Origin: Aequorivita soesokkakensis
GTDB taxonomy: Bacteria > Bacteroidota > Bacteroidia > Flavobacteriales > Flavobacteriaceae
Assembly: GCF_001641085.1 (NCBI RefSeq)
Contig: NZ_LXIE01000001.1
Location: 124,001-188,000, forward strand
Length of the DNA stretch: 64,000 bases
Reading direction: 5' to 3'
Shown here: piece by piece, positions 43,888-51,373 of the stretch
Layout: each line of letters opens with the position of its first letter
Position numbering within the stretch: the first letter of the stretch is position 1
The notes under the pieces: model-generated
Told to the model about the DNA's origin: nothing
The model's input: the letters and a program-made list of their open reading frames with translations, nothing else
The model's database searches: none
Made by a program: the position numbers and the translations under genes

Positions 43888-44763
43888 ATGAAAACACGAC
43901 AAATAGAACGCGTATTAACACCTCCTGCTCCACACATGGTTGGCGATGGTTTTAGAGTTCATCAATATATTCCTTCCGGAATACAGGAAGGTTTTGAAAG
44001 AATGGATCCATTTATTATGATGGACTATAACAGCAAGTTTTACTTCCCTCCCACTGATCAACCCCGGGGTGTGGATGTACATCCGCACAGAGGTTTTGAA
44101 ACGGTAACTATTGCCTATAAAGGAAGTGTTGCCCATCACGACAGCTCTGGAAATAGTGGCATTATTGGTGAAGGCGACGTGCAGTGGATGACGGCTGCTT
44201 CGGGCATTCTTCACAAAGAATATCACGAAGAGCAATTCAGCAAAGCAGGTGGTTATTTCCAAATGGTGCAATTGTGGGTAAATCTTCCCGCGAAGGACAA
44301 AATGAGCGCCCCAAAATATCAAGGGATTACAAATGCTGAAATGAAAAAAGTTCAACTTCCCGATAATGCAGGCATAGTTGAAGTAATTGCTGGCGAATAT
44401 AAGGGTGAAAAAGGTCCAGCTTTTACTTTTACTCCAGTCCATATGCTGAACGCAAAGTTGAATAAAGGCGGAAAAGCAACCTTCAATTTTCCGCAAAATT
44501 ATAATACTACGGTTTTAGTGATTGAAGGAAATATAAAAGTGAACAATCAAGAAGAAATAAAAACCGATAGTTTGGGATTGTTTGCAAATGACGGCGAAGA
44601 ATTCACCATTGAAGCAACGGATGATGCAATAGTTTTAATACTTAGTGGCGAACCCATAAATGAACCGATTGCAGCCCAAGGCCCATTTGTTATGAACACA
44701 CGTAGCGAAATAGTGCAAGCTATAAGTGATTTTAATATGGGGAAATTTGGTTATTTGGAATAA
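43888..44763 (+). CDS. Pirin family protein 1
   Basis: A 291-residue bicupin of the pirin family, some members of which are quercetinases and others redox-sensing regulators. The N-terminal cupin has the metal ligands in HPHRGFETV and GILHKEYHEE, matching the H-x-H and H-x-E sets of pirins. The C-terminal cupin is FVMNTRSEIVQA-ended, with the family's NEPIAAQGPFVMN. The substrate is not deducible. It probably responds to the same regulator as the YceI gene and is followed by its own terminator. Confidence 0.93.
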   Translation: MKTRQIERVLTPPAPHMVGDGFRVHQYIPSGIQEGFERMDPFIMMDYNSKFYFPPTDQPRGVDVHPHRGFETVTIAYKGSVAHHDSSGNSGIIGEGDVQWMTAASGILHKEYHEEQFSKAGGYFQMVQLWVNLPAKDKMSAPKYQGITNAEMKKVQLPDNAGIVEVIAGEYKGEKGPAFTFTPVHMLNAKLNKGGKATFNFPQNYNTTVLVIEGNIKVNNQEEIKTDSLGLFANDGEEFTIEATDDAIVLILSGEPINEPIAAQGPFVMNTRSEIVQAISDFNMGKFGYLE

Positions 44764-44782
44764 TAAAATTTAAGTAACTTAG

Positions 44783-44824
44783 GGATGCTAAATATTGGTA
44801 TAACCAACATTTGGCATCCTTTTT
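44783..44824 (+). terminator. Terminator between the pirin genes
   Basis: GGATGCTAAAT (44783-44793) pairs with ATTTGGCATCC (44809-44819), with an inner TTGGT/ACCAA stem and five T. Confidence 0.88.
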
Positions 44825-44836
44825 AATTTTAGAAAT

Positions 44837-45706
44837 ATGTCAAACCTCAAAACAATAATCCCGGAACGCGCTGCAAATATTGGTAATTTTATGGTTGGTC
44901 GTTTGTTGCCTTTTCGTGAAAAAAGAATGGTTGGTCCATTTGCGTTTATAGATCATATGGGCCCGGTAACAATGGATGAAACACAAAATCTCGATGTTCC
45001 GCCGCACCCGCATATTGGACTTTCAACACTCACTTATCTTTTTGAAGGAAGCATTATGCATCGTGATAGTCTGGGTTCAGAAGTTGAAATTACGCCCGGT
45101 GCCGTAAATTGGATGACGGCGGGAAAAGGGGTGGTTCATTCAGAAAGAACGCCGGAAAGTCTTCGCAATTCACGGAAATCATTGCACGGTTTACAGATTT
45201 GGGTGGCACTTCCGAAGCATTTGGAAAATATGGAGCCTTCATTTCATCATACTGAAAAACAGGAAATTCCTTCTTTCGAAAAAGATGGTGTTTTAATAAA
45301 AGTAATTGCCGGGGAAGTTTTCGGAAAAAAATCGCCTGTTCCAGTTCACAGTAATCTGTATTTTCTTGAATTGAAAAGTGGAAAAAAGCGAAAAGTTAAA
45401 CTTGGCGATTACCTTTTTGGCGAAAGCGGACTTTATATTTTGGAAGGCAACGTTTTCAGCGAAGGAAATACCTACGAACCCAAACAAATTTTAGCTGCGA
45501 ACGACAGCACACTCTGCGAATTTGAAATGGACCACAACACCACCGTATACATTTTTGGTGGTGAGCCATTTCCCGAAGAGCGACATATTCACTGGAATTT
45601 TGTTGCTTCGGAAAAAGAAACTATTGAAAAGGCTCGCGAAGATTGGAAGGCGCAACGATTTCCAAAAGTACCGGGAGAAACAGAATTTGTTCCACTTCCG
45701 GATTAA
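44837..45706 (+). CDS. Pirin family protein 2
   Basis: A 289-residue pirin, paralogous to the upstream one but clearly diverged. Metal ligands lie in PPHPHIGLSTLTYLFEG and GVVHSERTPES (H-x-H and H-x-E). The C-terminal part carries FGGEPFPEERHIHWNFVAS and a last helix EKAREDWKAQRFPKVPG, a feature of the YhhW-like subgroup. It has its own short leader after the terminator; a TAATTTTA element lies at 44824. The 3' end overlaps the convergent Crp/Fnr gene by 4 nt. Confidence 0.93.
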   Translation: MSNLKTIIPERAANIGNFMVGRLLPFREKRMVGPFAFIDHMGPVTMDETQNLDVPPHPHIGLSTLTYLFEGSIMHRDSLGSEVEITPGAVNWMTAGKGVVHSERTPESLRNSRKSLHGLQIWVALPKHLENMEPSFHHTEKQEIPSFEKDGVLIKVIAGEVFGKKSPVPVHSNLYFLELKSGKKRKVKLGDYLFGESGLYILEGNVFSEGNTYEPKQILAANDSTLCEFEMDHNTTVYIFGGEPFPEERHIHWNFVASEKETIEKAREDWKAQRFPKVPGETEFVPLPD

Positions 45707-46320
45707 TTCGTTTTAAAATTTTTATGAGCTAATTCTTTCCTAACGCGGCTCAAACTTTCGGGTGTAATACCCAAATAGGAAGCGATCATCCATTGCGGAA
45801 CGCGAAGCAATAAATCTGGATACATTTCAATAAAGCTTAAATACCTTTTTTCTGCAGTAGCTCCCAGCAACAGGTTGATGCGTTTCTGCATTTGCCGAAT
45901 ATGGTTGTGCAACAATTTATCATTGTAGCGCCCAAAAATTTGGCTTACTTCTGCGGCGTGGCACATAAAATCTTCCCCAATAAAGACCACATCCGTATCT
46001 TCAATGGCTTCAATATAACTTTCTGAAGGGTCATTAAAATAAACGCTACTTCTATCAACAATAAACCAATTTTCCGGAGCAAACTGTATAACGTGTTCCT
46101 TTCCACTTTCATCCAGCATATAAGATCGCAACAGTCCTTTTTCAACAAAAAAAGAATGCTTGCAGATATCTCCCCTTTTTAAGAGAATACTTCCTCTTTC
46201 ATAGCGCATCCGTGTTAATGGAAGCGATAGTTGTTCCGCATCAGCTTCAGATAAACCAACAGTTTCCATCAAATAGGATGTAAAATCTTTTGGAATTGTA
46301 TGGTTTTCGTTTTTAATCAT
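45703..46320 (-). CDS. Crp/Fnr family transcription regulator
   Basis: A 205-residue regulator: a cyclic-nucleotide-type beta-barrel (about 25-125; RGSILLKRGDICKHSFFVEKG), a dimerisation helix and a C-terminal helix-turn-helix (VPQWMIASYLGITPESLSRV, about 174-193). The cysteines (C53, C120) do not form an Fnr-type cluster, so direct oxygen sensing is unlikely. It converges on the second pirin gene. The shared Crp/Fnr-like site above YceI and pirin 1 makes it the obvious candidate regulator of both, as inference. Confidence 0.9.
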   Translation of the reverse strand: MIKNENHTIPKDFTSYLMETVGLSEADAEQLSLPLTRMRYERGSILLKRGDICKHSFFVEKGLLRSYMLDESGKEHVIQFAPENWFIVDRSSVYFNDPSESYIEAIEDTDVVFIGEDFMCHAAEVSQIFGRYNDKLLHNHIRQMQKRINLLLGATAEKRYLSFIEMYPDLLLRVPQWMIASYLGITPESLSRVRKELAHKNFKTN

Positions 46321-46447
46321 ATTAAAAGTGTGAATTTCTAACTTATGCTTAAAATTAAGCTATTCTTTTGGAACGTGTTTCCAAAGCGGAAAAAACTGTG
46401 GCACTTTTTTTGTTTTCCAAGAAAAGAACACTAAACCACTTTCAATT

Positions 46448-46996
46448 ATGAGAAATTCAATGCCCTCCGTAAATGCCGGCAGTATGGCCGACATCGCCTT
46501 TTTACTTTTAATTTTCTTTTTGGTAACCTCCATGATTCCCAATGACAAAGGGATAGCCCGCGACCTTCCACAGCCCTGCCCTCCCGGTGCGGAATGCAAT
46601 ATTCCTATTAAAAAGAACAATCTTTTTGCTATAAGCTTAAATGAAAAAGGTGAAATATTCGCCAATAATGAAATAACAAATATTGAAGACTTGAAAGAAA
46701 AGTTGAAGGATTTTATTGATAATGGTGGCGACGAATCCTGCAAATACTGCAAAGGCGAAAAATTTCCTGCATTTTCAGACAACCCCCAGAAAGCTTCAAT
46801 TTCCGTGTCAATCCATCGCGAAACACCTTATCAAAATTTTATTTCCGTTCAAGACGAAATTGCAAAAGCTTATTTTGAGCTTCGTGAAAAATACGTCATC
46901 GAAGTTTTGAAAACCACTTCTGAAAACATTACTAAAGAGGAATTGAAAAAAATGCAAGAAGCCTATCCATTTAGGGTTATTGAAACGGATTTTTAA
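46448..46996 (+). CDS. ExbD/TolR-type biopolymer transporter
   Basis: A 182-residue inner-membrane protein of the ExbD family. The single helix is SMADIAFLLLIFFLVTSMI (12-30), with the essential Asp15 of the proton channel; the rest is periplasmic. In ExbB-ExbD-TonB systems it uses proton motive force to energise outer-membrane transport. No exbB or tonB is nearby, so it is a lone copy here. The periplasmic part carries four cysteines (PCPPGAEC and SCKYC), an uncommon feature that could allow disulfides or metal binding. Confidence 0.88.
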   Translation: MRNSMPSVNAGSMADIAFLLLIFFLVTSMIPNDKGIARDLPQPCPPGAECNIPIKKNNLFAISLNEKGEIFANNEITNIEDLKEKLKDFIDNGGDESCKYCKGEKFPAFSDNPQKASISVSIHRETPYQNFISVQDEIAKAYFELREKYVIEVLKTTSENITKEELKKMQEAYPFRVIETDF

Positions 46997-47045
46997 AAAT
47001 TCAATTAATTTTAATGATATCTTTGATAGTAATAGCTTTAAAAAT

Positions 47046-47222
47046 ATGAACTGGACCTTTGAAAACTTTAAGCCGCATTTGGAAAATTTAACGCCCCAGG
47101 CTCGTGAGAAAGCTTTGGAAATTGCGGAACATTTAATGGAAAAAGGTGGTATTTCTGAAGAAAAGGCAATCAAAGAAGCAATTGTTCGTGCAGAGGAATG
47201 GTTTTTAAATTCTGAGGGTTAA
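47046..47222 (+). CDS. Small helical protein, function unknown
   Basis: A 58-residue acidic, helical protein (MNWTFENFKPHLENLTPQ, ending VRAEEWFLNSEG). I do not know a function. The start at 47046 is preferred over an in-frame ATG at 46980 because an exact -7 box TATCTTTG lies at 47018-47025, inside the longer version. It sits between exbD and the DUF1287 gene. Confidence 0.65.
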   Translation: MNWTFENFKPHLENLTPQAREKALEIAEHLMEKGGISEEKAIKEAIVRAEEWFLNSEG

Positions 47223-47234
47223 ACTGATTAATCG

Positions 47235-47813
47235 ATGAAAAAAATACTGTTCTTTCTTTTTGTTGCTTCTTTAAGTTGCTTCAGTCAAAATAGCACAGAC
47301 AGTTTTGCGCTTTCAAATGCCGCGCTTAGTCTCACAAAACAAAATGTGAGTTACGATCCAAGTTATTTTTCAATAGATTATCCCAACGGTGATGTGCCCA
47401 GTGATAAAGGCGTTTGCACGGATGTAATCATTAGAGCCTATAGAAAACTGGGCGTTGATCTTCAAAAAGAAGTTCACGAAGATATGAAGGCAAACTTCAG
47501 CTTATACCCCCAAAACTGGGGGCTGCGCAATACAGATAAAAATATTGATCACCGTCGCGTTCCAAATCTAATGACTTTTTTTAAACGAAAAGGAGCTGAA
47601 AAACCAATAACGGCGAATTTAAAAGACTATCTGCCTGGCGATATTGTTTGCTGGAGTTTGGGCGGCGGCCTAACCCATATTGGGATTGTGGTAAATAAAA
47701 AAGCTTCGAACGGAAAAAGAAATTTAATAGTCCACAATATTGGCGCGGGCCAAGTTTTGGAAGATTGTCTTTTTAAATATAAAATTATTGGGCATTATCG
47801 TTTTAAAAACTAA
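47235..47813 (+). CDS. DUF1287 exported protein
   Basis: A 192-residue exported protein of the DUF1287 family, related to NlpC/P60 peptidases. After a signal peptide (ending LSCFSQ) come GVCTDVIIRAYRKLGVDLQ with the nucleophile-position cysteine, NIDHRRVPNLMTFFKRKG, and GDIVCWSLGGGLTHIGIVV with the histidine. A wall-associated hydrolase role is plausible, though activity of the family is not well established. It starts 12 nt after the small gene upstream. Confidence 0.88.
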   Translation: MKKILFFLFVASLSCFSQNSTDSFALSNAALSLTKQNVSYDPSYFSIDYPNGDVPSDKGVCTDVIIRAYRKLGVDLQKEVHEDMKANFSLYPQNWGLRNTDKNIDHRRVPNLMTFFKRKGAEKPITANLKDYLPGDIVCWSLGGGLTHIGIVVNKKASNGKRNLIVHNIGAGQVLEDCLFKYKIIGHYRFKN

Positions 47814-47844
47814 AAACAATAATTTAGAAAATATAAAAACGGAA

Positions 47845-49110
47845 CTACTCTTTTTCGTGTTCTTCCAAATCCTTCCGAAGATCCAATTTCCGCAGTTTTG
47901 GGAAAAAGAAACCTGTCCCAACAACAGTAAGTATTGTCATTCCGCCACCAAAAACTACGGCGGTCACCGTTCCCATTAATTTTGCTGTAAGTCCACTTTC
48001 AAAGGCACCTAATTCATTGGAAGAACCCACAAACATAGAATTAACGGAAGCTACCCGCCCACGCATTGCATCTGGAGTTCTAAGTTGTAAAATTGTAGAA
48101 CGGATAACCATAGAAATACCATCTGTAGCACCGCTTAGGAAAAGTGCAATCACTGAAACCCAAAACCAGGTGGAAACTCCAAACACTATAATGCAGATAC
48201 CAAAGCCAAAAATAGCTGCAAGCAGTTTCATTCCCGCATTTTTATTCAATGGAAAATGTGCGGAAGTAAACATAATAATCAATGCTCCCACAGCTGGAGC
48301 TGCGCGAAGAATCCCAAAACCTTCTGGGCCAACTTTAAGAATATCCTGGGCATAAATAGGAAGTAAAGCCACCGCGCCACCAAAAAGAACTGCAAACATA
48401 TCTAAAGTTAGTGCTCCTAAAATTACCCGAGTATTCATAACGAATTTGATTCCTTCTTTTAGGCTTTTCATAACGGGCTCTCCAATATTTGGATTTAAAA
48501 TAGGTTTCTTCGGAATCTGCAACAAAAGCAACAAAGCCATTAATGAAAAGGCAAAAACGAAGCACATGGACCAATGCACCCCGATCCAATGAATAAAGAA
48601 ACCTCCCGCTGCAGGCCCTACAACTGAACCCATTTGCCAAATGGAACTACTCCAAGTAGCAGCATTAGGATATATTTTTTTTGGAACCAATAAAGAGAAT
48701 AAAGAAAAGATTGTAGGTCCCAAAAACGCTCGAACTATTCCGCCGAGAAAAACTAAAAAATAAACTGAGTAAAGCACAGTATCTGTAGAAAGGTCACCAA
48801 CTACGCGCGGCCAAGTAAGCAGAAAAAGGCCAAGACTAACCACTGAAAACCCAAAAATACATTTAAATAAAAGTCCGCGCTTTTCACGCTGGTCCACAAT
48901 ATGGCCAGCAAATAGAGCCATGGAAACCGCTGGAATTACTTCCATTAAACCTATTATTCCTAAGGAAAGTGGATTTTTGGTAATACTATATACCTCCCAT
49001 TCAATAACAACAAACTGCATGCTCCACGCAAAAACCATTGCAAAACGGACTAACAGAAAAATATTGAACTCCCGAAATCGTAATGCAGCGTAGGGATCGT
49101 TTTTCTTCAT
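47845..49110 (-). CDS. Major facilitator superfamily transporter
   Basis: A 421-residue, 12-helix MFS permease of the enterobactin-exporter/MFS_3 type. Recognisable parts are the FLLVRFAMVFAWSMQFVVIEWEVY first helix, AGHIVDQREKRGLL (the loop 2-3 motif A region), and GATDGISMVIRSTILQLRTPDAMRGRVASVNSMF, characteristic of this subgroup. Siderophore or drug export is typical; the substrate is unknown here. The charged tail ends LRKDLEEHEKE. Confidence 0.92.
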   Translation of the reverse strand: MKKNDPYAALRFREFNIFLLVRFAMVFAWSMQFVVIEWEVYSITKNPLSLGIIGLMEVIPAVSMALFAGHIVDQREKRGLLFKCIFGFSVVSLGLFLLTWPRVVGDLSTDTVLYSVYFLVFLGGIVRAFLGPTIFSLFSLLVPKKIYPNAATWSSSIWQMGSVVGPAAGGFFIHWIGVHWSMCFVFAFSLMALLLLLQIPKKPILNPNIGEPVMKSLKEGIKFVMNTRVILGALTLDMFAVLFGGAVALLPIYAQDILKVGPEGFGILRAAPAVGALIIMFTSAHFPLNKNAGMKLLAAIFGFGICIIVFGVSTWFWVSVIALFLSGATDGISMVIRSTILQLRTPDAMRGRVASVNSMFVGSSNELGAFESGLTAKLMGTVTAVVFGGGMTILTVVGTGFFFPKLRKLDLRKDLEEHEKE

Positions 49111-49183
49111 TTAAAAGAAAGGTGAATTTTTTTAATGAAAAGTAATTTCTTCCAAAACAAAATGCTTTGGAATATCAAAAGTA

Positions 49184-49798
49184 CTACACCAAACTGAATA
49201 TGGCAATGGCATAAAGATAAAACCTCACAAAACGAAGTAAACCAAACAATAGATAGTTTCTAAATTTATAGTGAATGGTTCCGGCGGCCATACTTGTTAT
49301 GGAATATGGAATTGGCAACAATGCACCAACCACAATCAAAAAACCACCCCATTTGCGAATTTGCTTAAGGTGTTTTTTCATTTTTCCTTCCATATAAACA
49401 TAAACTCTTGGAATGGTGAAAATCCATTTCCCAATGAAGTAGGAAATAATTCCCCCAATATATGAAAGTGTTGCGAGAAGTGTCAAATACAGAATTGGCT
49501 CCGGCATTTTATCACTCCAAGCAATAAATATTTCTGGCGGCACCAACCCTAAAAGTGATTCAGAAGCAAGAAAAACCAAAAGTATATTTATTGGTGCATA
49601 GGTTTCAGTGATATATGTGAAAAGGTTGCTAAAGTCAATTACATACAAATCAACAACAATGAGTGCAGCTATTACCGCAATAATTGGAATAATGGCTTTC
49701 TTAAGGCTTTGTCCCACAAAAGAATAGAACCCAGTATATTTATAATATAAGTGGGCGCGCTTTAATTTATTTGTTTCAGTTTTTTTAACGGTGTTCAT
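49184..49798 (-). CDS. VTT/DedA-type membrane protein
   Basis: A 204-residue membrane protein of the SNARE-associated (VTT, DedA) family, whose members act in membrane lipid scrambling or undecaprenyl-phosphate recycling. Motifs: LVPPEIFIAWSDK, the glycine-rich SYIGGIISYFIGKW and GGFLIVVGALLPIPYSITSMAAG. The start at 49798 is preferred over 49861 because an exact -7 box (49849-49842) lies between them. Substrate unassigned. Confidence 0.86.
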   Translation of the reverse strand: MNTVKKTETNKLKRAHLYYKYTGFYSFVGQSLKKAIIPIIAVIAALIVVDLYVIDFSNLFTYITETYAPINILLVFLASESLLGLVPPEIFIAWSDKMPEPILYLTLLATLSYIGGIISYFIGKWIFTIPRVYVYMEGKMKKHLKQIRKWGGFLIVVGALLPIPYSITSMAAGTIHYKFRNYLLFGLLRFVRFYLYAIAIFSLV

Positions 49799-49841
49799 GG
49801 AAACTTGAATGGCAATAAAAATGTGAATTAATTTCTGGTTG

Positions 49842-49849
49842 CAAATATA
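49842..49849 (-). promoter_or_regulatory. -7 box of the VTT gene
   Basis: TATATTTG on the minus strand, an exact TAnnTTTG match 43 nt above ATG 49798. It decides the start of that gene. Confidence 0.55.
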
Positions 49850-49993
49850 TACCGAAAACACCTACCCTGCAATCATTTGGCAAAGCGTTGACGGTTAATG
49901 GTATGTTAAACAATAACTCTTAATGATATTGAAGATTTATTTCAGCCTAAAAGTTAATATTACGTTAAATCATTACTTTGTATTACATAGTAC

Positions 49994-50021
49994 TGTAACA
50001 AATCTGAAACTGTTGCGTCTT
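49994..50021 (+). promoter_or_regulatory. ECF-type promoter of the micro-ORF cluster
   Basis: TGTAAC (49994-49999), a 16-nt spacer, then CGTCTT (50016-50021). Both elements and the spacing are textbook for ECF sigma factors. The first micro-ORF ATG lies 29 nt downstream. No primary-sigma -7 box of comparable quality lies between it and the ATG. Confidence 0.6.
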
Positions 50022-50050
50022 TTAAGTATAACCCAATAAATTAAAATACA

Positions 50051-50137
50051 ATGAGAACTTTAGACAGCAATCTTTTAACAGAAAAAATGAAAACCTCAAG
50101 AGCATATACTTGGAATATGAAAAGAAGGTTTCGCTAA
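50051..50137 (+). CDS. Micro-ORF A: 28-residue basic peptide
   Basis: First of three tandem short ORFs. The 28-residue product starts MRTLDSN, has a variable centre (LLTEKMKTS) and ends AYTWNMKRRFR; estimated net charge +6. It matches micro-ORF B in length, start and end, and the DNA differences in MRTLDSN are all third-base synonymous changes (ACT/ACA, TTA/TTG, AGC/AGT, AAT/AAC). That pattern shows selection on the peptide. An A-rich leader (ATTAAAATACA) precedes the ATG. No signal peptide; function unknown. Confidence 0.78.
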   Translation: MRTLDSNLLTEKMKTSRAYTWNMKRRFR

Positions 50138-50171
50138 ACAATTAATCAGAAACAATAAAAACTTAAAAATC

Positions 50172-50258
50172 ATGAGAACATTGGACAGTAACGAAAAACA
50201 ACACAGACCCATTAATTCCAAAGCTTATAATTGGAATTTAAAAAGACGTTTTAAGTAA
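50172..50258 (+). CDS. Micro-ORF B: 28-residue paralogue of A
   Basis: Second of the tandem. Exactly 28 codons like A, product MRTLDSN, then a different centre (EKQHRPINS) and AYNWNLKRRFK. In the C-terminal block A (GCA/GCT) and R (AGG/CGT) are encoded differently but preserved, and M/L and R/K changes are conservative. It starts 34 nt after the stop of A behind an A-rich leader. The conserved Trp at residue 21 and KRRF at 24-27 are the most likely functional part. Function unknown. Confidence 0.78.
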   Translation: MRTLDSNEKQHRPINSKAYNWNLKRRFK

Positions 50259-50291
50259 CGGCACCAACAGAACACCCAAAAACAATTAACT

Positions 50292-50426
50292 ATGAAAACC
50301 TTGAGAAACATTCAAAAAAGAATTAAATGCGGATCGCAAAAGCAACATACGTTGAATTACCTTAACGGAAACCAACACTTGTTTGAAGATCCTACAATCA
50401 GAAAAACATGCAGATACGCTTATTGA
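50292..50426 (+). CDS. Micro-ORF C: 44-residue basic peptide
   Basis: Third of the cluster, 33 nt after B. The product begins MKTLRNIQKRIKCG, so it shares the M-[RK]-T-L start, but it is longer (44 residues), has two cysteines (C13 and C40) and ends TCRYAY. Estimated net charge about +7. It is more diverged and its coding status rests on synteny, the shared start and the regular leader spacing (33-34 nt). It ends shortly before a strong terminator. Confidence 0.65.
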   Translation: MKTLRNIQKRIKCGSQKQHTLNYLNGNQHLFEDPTIRKTCRYAY

Positions 50427-50451
50427 AACATATAAAAAGAGAAAACAATTG

Positions 50452-50488
50452 AAGCTGGATTGAAGAAATTTAATTCAGCTTTTTTTTT
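50452..50488 (+). terminator. Terminator of the micro-ORF cluster
   Basis: AAGCTG (50452-50457) pairs with CAGCTT (50476-50481), with an inner ATT/AAT extension, then a run of eight T. It overlaps the last codons of the convergent DUF1456 gene. Confidence 0.82.
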
Positions 50489-50774
50489 GTTTGGGATTTG
50501 GATTGTATTTACGCACAGGCTTTGGTTTTGCTGCAATTTCTTTTTTTTCAGGCATCGGCCCGCGTAAGTGAATAACCAAACCATTTAAAAAATTACGCAG
50601 AAACTGATCCCCGCATTCCATATATTTTTCGTGGTTTTCATTTCTGAAAATGGCTCCCAATTCACTTTTGGTTACGGCAAAATCTACCAAAGAACATATT
50701 TTTACAATATCCTCATCGCGCAGTTTGTGGGCTACGCGCAGTTTTTTCATTATATCATTATTGCTTAAAGCCAT
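50475..50774 (-). CDS. DUF1456 (YehS-like) protein
   Basis: A 99-residue protein of the DUF1456 family: MALSNNDIMKKLRVAHKLRD, then IVKICSLVDFAVTKSELGAIFRNE and CGDQFLRNFLNGLVIHLRG. The E. coli relative YehS carries two such repeats; here one repeat is followed by a basic tail (KPKPVRKYNPNPKQKK). Function unknown. It is convergent with the micro-ORF cluster and its stop codon lies inside the shared terminator stem. Confidence 0.88.
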   Translation of the reverse strand: MALSNNDIMKKLRVAHKLRDEDIVKICSLVDFAVTKSELGAIFRNENHEKYMECGDQFLRNFLNGLVIHLRGPMPEKKEIAAKPKPVRKYNPNPKQKKS

Positions 50775-50822
50775 AAAAAAATTGTTTGTCCAAAGGTATG
50801 CTTAATTATTAATCTCATAAAA

Positions 50823-51296
50823 TTAATCAGCTTCCCTCCTATTTTCACCTGTTGGCACCATATATACAGGAATAGTTGTATGCTCCAAAACACTGGAAGC
50901 CACGGTCCCCAAAAATAATTTTTCCAAAGTGCCGTGATGGTGGGCGCCCATGACAATCAAATCTGCTCCCCATTCTTTTGCATATTCCAAAATCATTTTG
51001 GCTGTATCGCCTTCTGCCAAATGGGTTGAAATATTCTTTTCTCCCAAATGTGCTGCAGTTTTATCTAAATAATCCTTAGCTACTTTTACAAATTCTTCCT
51101 GAATTTTAAAATCCACCGGAAATGCATAGCCTTCATAGCCCATAAAAGGTTCGTATTGCATTCCGTAATAGCGCATTTCAGAAAGAACGTGAAACAAGCA
51201 AACTTCAGCGTTCATAAGCTTTACAAGCTCGTGCCCCTTGTTTACTACTATTTCTGAATTTGGATTATAGTCAAGAGTAATCAGTACTTTTTTCAT
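50823..51296 (-). CDS. Universal stress protein (UspA family)
   Basis: A 157-residue cytoplasmic UspA-domain protein. The start VLITLDYNPNSEIVVNKG and the late ATP-binding region DLIVMGAHHHGTLEKLFLGT followed by VASSVLEHTTIPVYMV fit the nucleotide-binding class. Such proteins are induced by starvation and stress; the target is unknown. It lies 48 nt upstream of the DUF1456 gene on the same strand and may be co-transcribed with it. Confidence 0.93.
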   Translation of the reverse strand: MKKVLITLDYNPNSEIVVNKGHELVKLMNAEVCLFHVLSEMRYYGMQYEPFMGYEGYAFPVDFKIQEEFVKVAKDYLDKTAAHLGEKNISTHLAEGDTAKMILEYAKEWGADLIVMGAHHHGTLEKLFLGTVASSVLEHTTIPVYMVPTGENRREAD

Positions 51297-51373
51297 ATTT
51301 CGGTAAATTACAAAGTAAAGTTACAGAACGAAATCGGAAAAAAATACTTTATCAGAAAAACTAATTTTCAAAA

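Noticed and set aside
43915-44496. 193-codon minus-strand ORF
   Set aside because: It is antisense to the first pirin gene, which has a full set of cupin motifs.
46360-46782. 140-codon minus-strand ORF
   Set aside because: It is antisense to exbD and has no motif of its own.
46980-47045. Longer start for the small gene at 47046
   Set aside because: The TATCTTTG promoter box lies inside this segment, and it overlaps the end of exbD.
49799-49861. Upstream start for the VTT gene
   Set aside because: The exact -7 box at 49842-49849 lies within this stretch, so it is unlikely to be translated.
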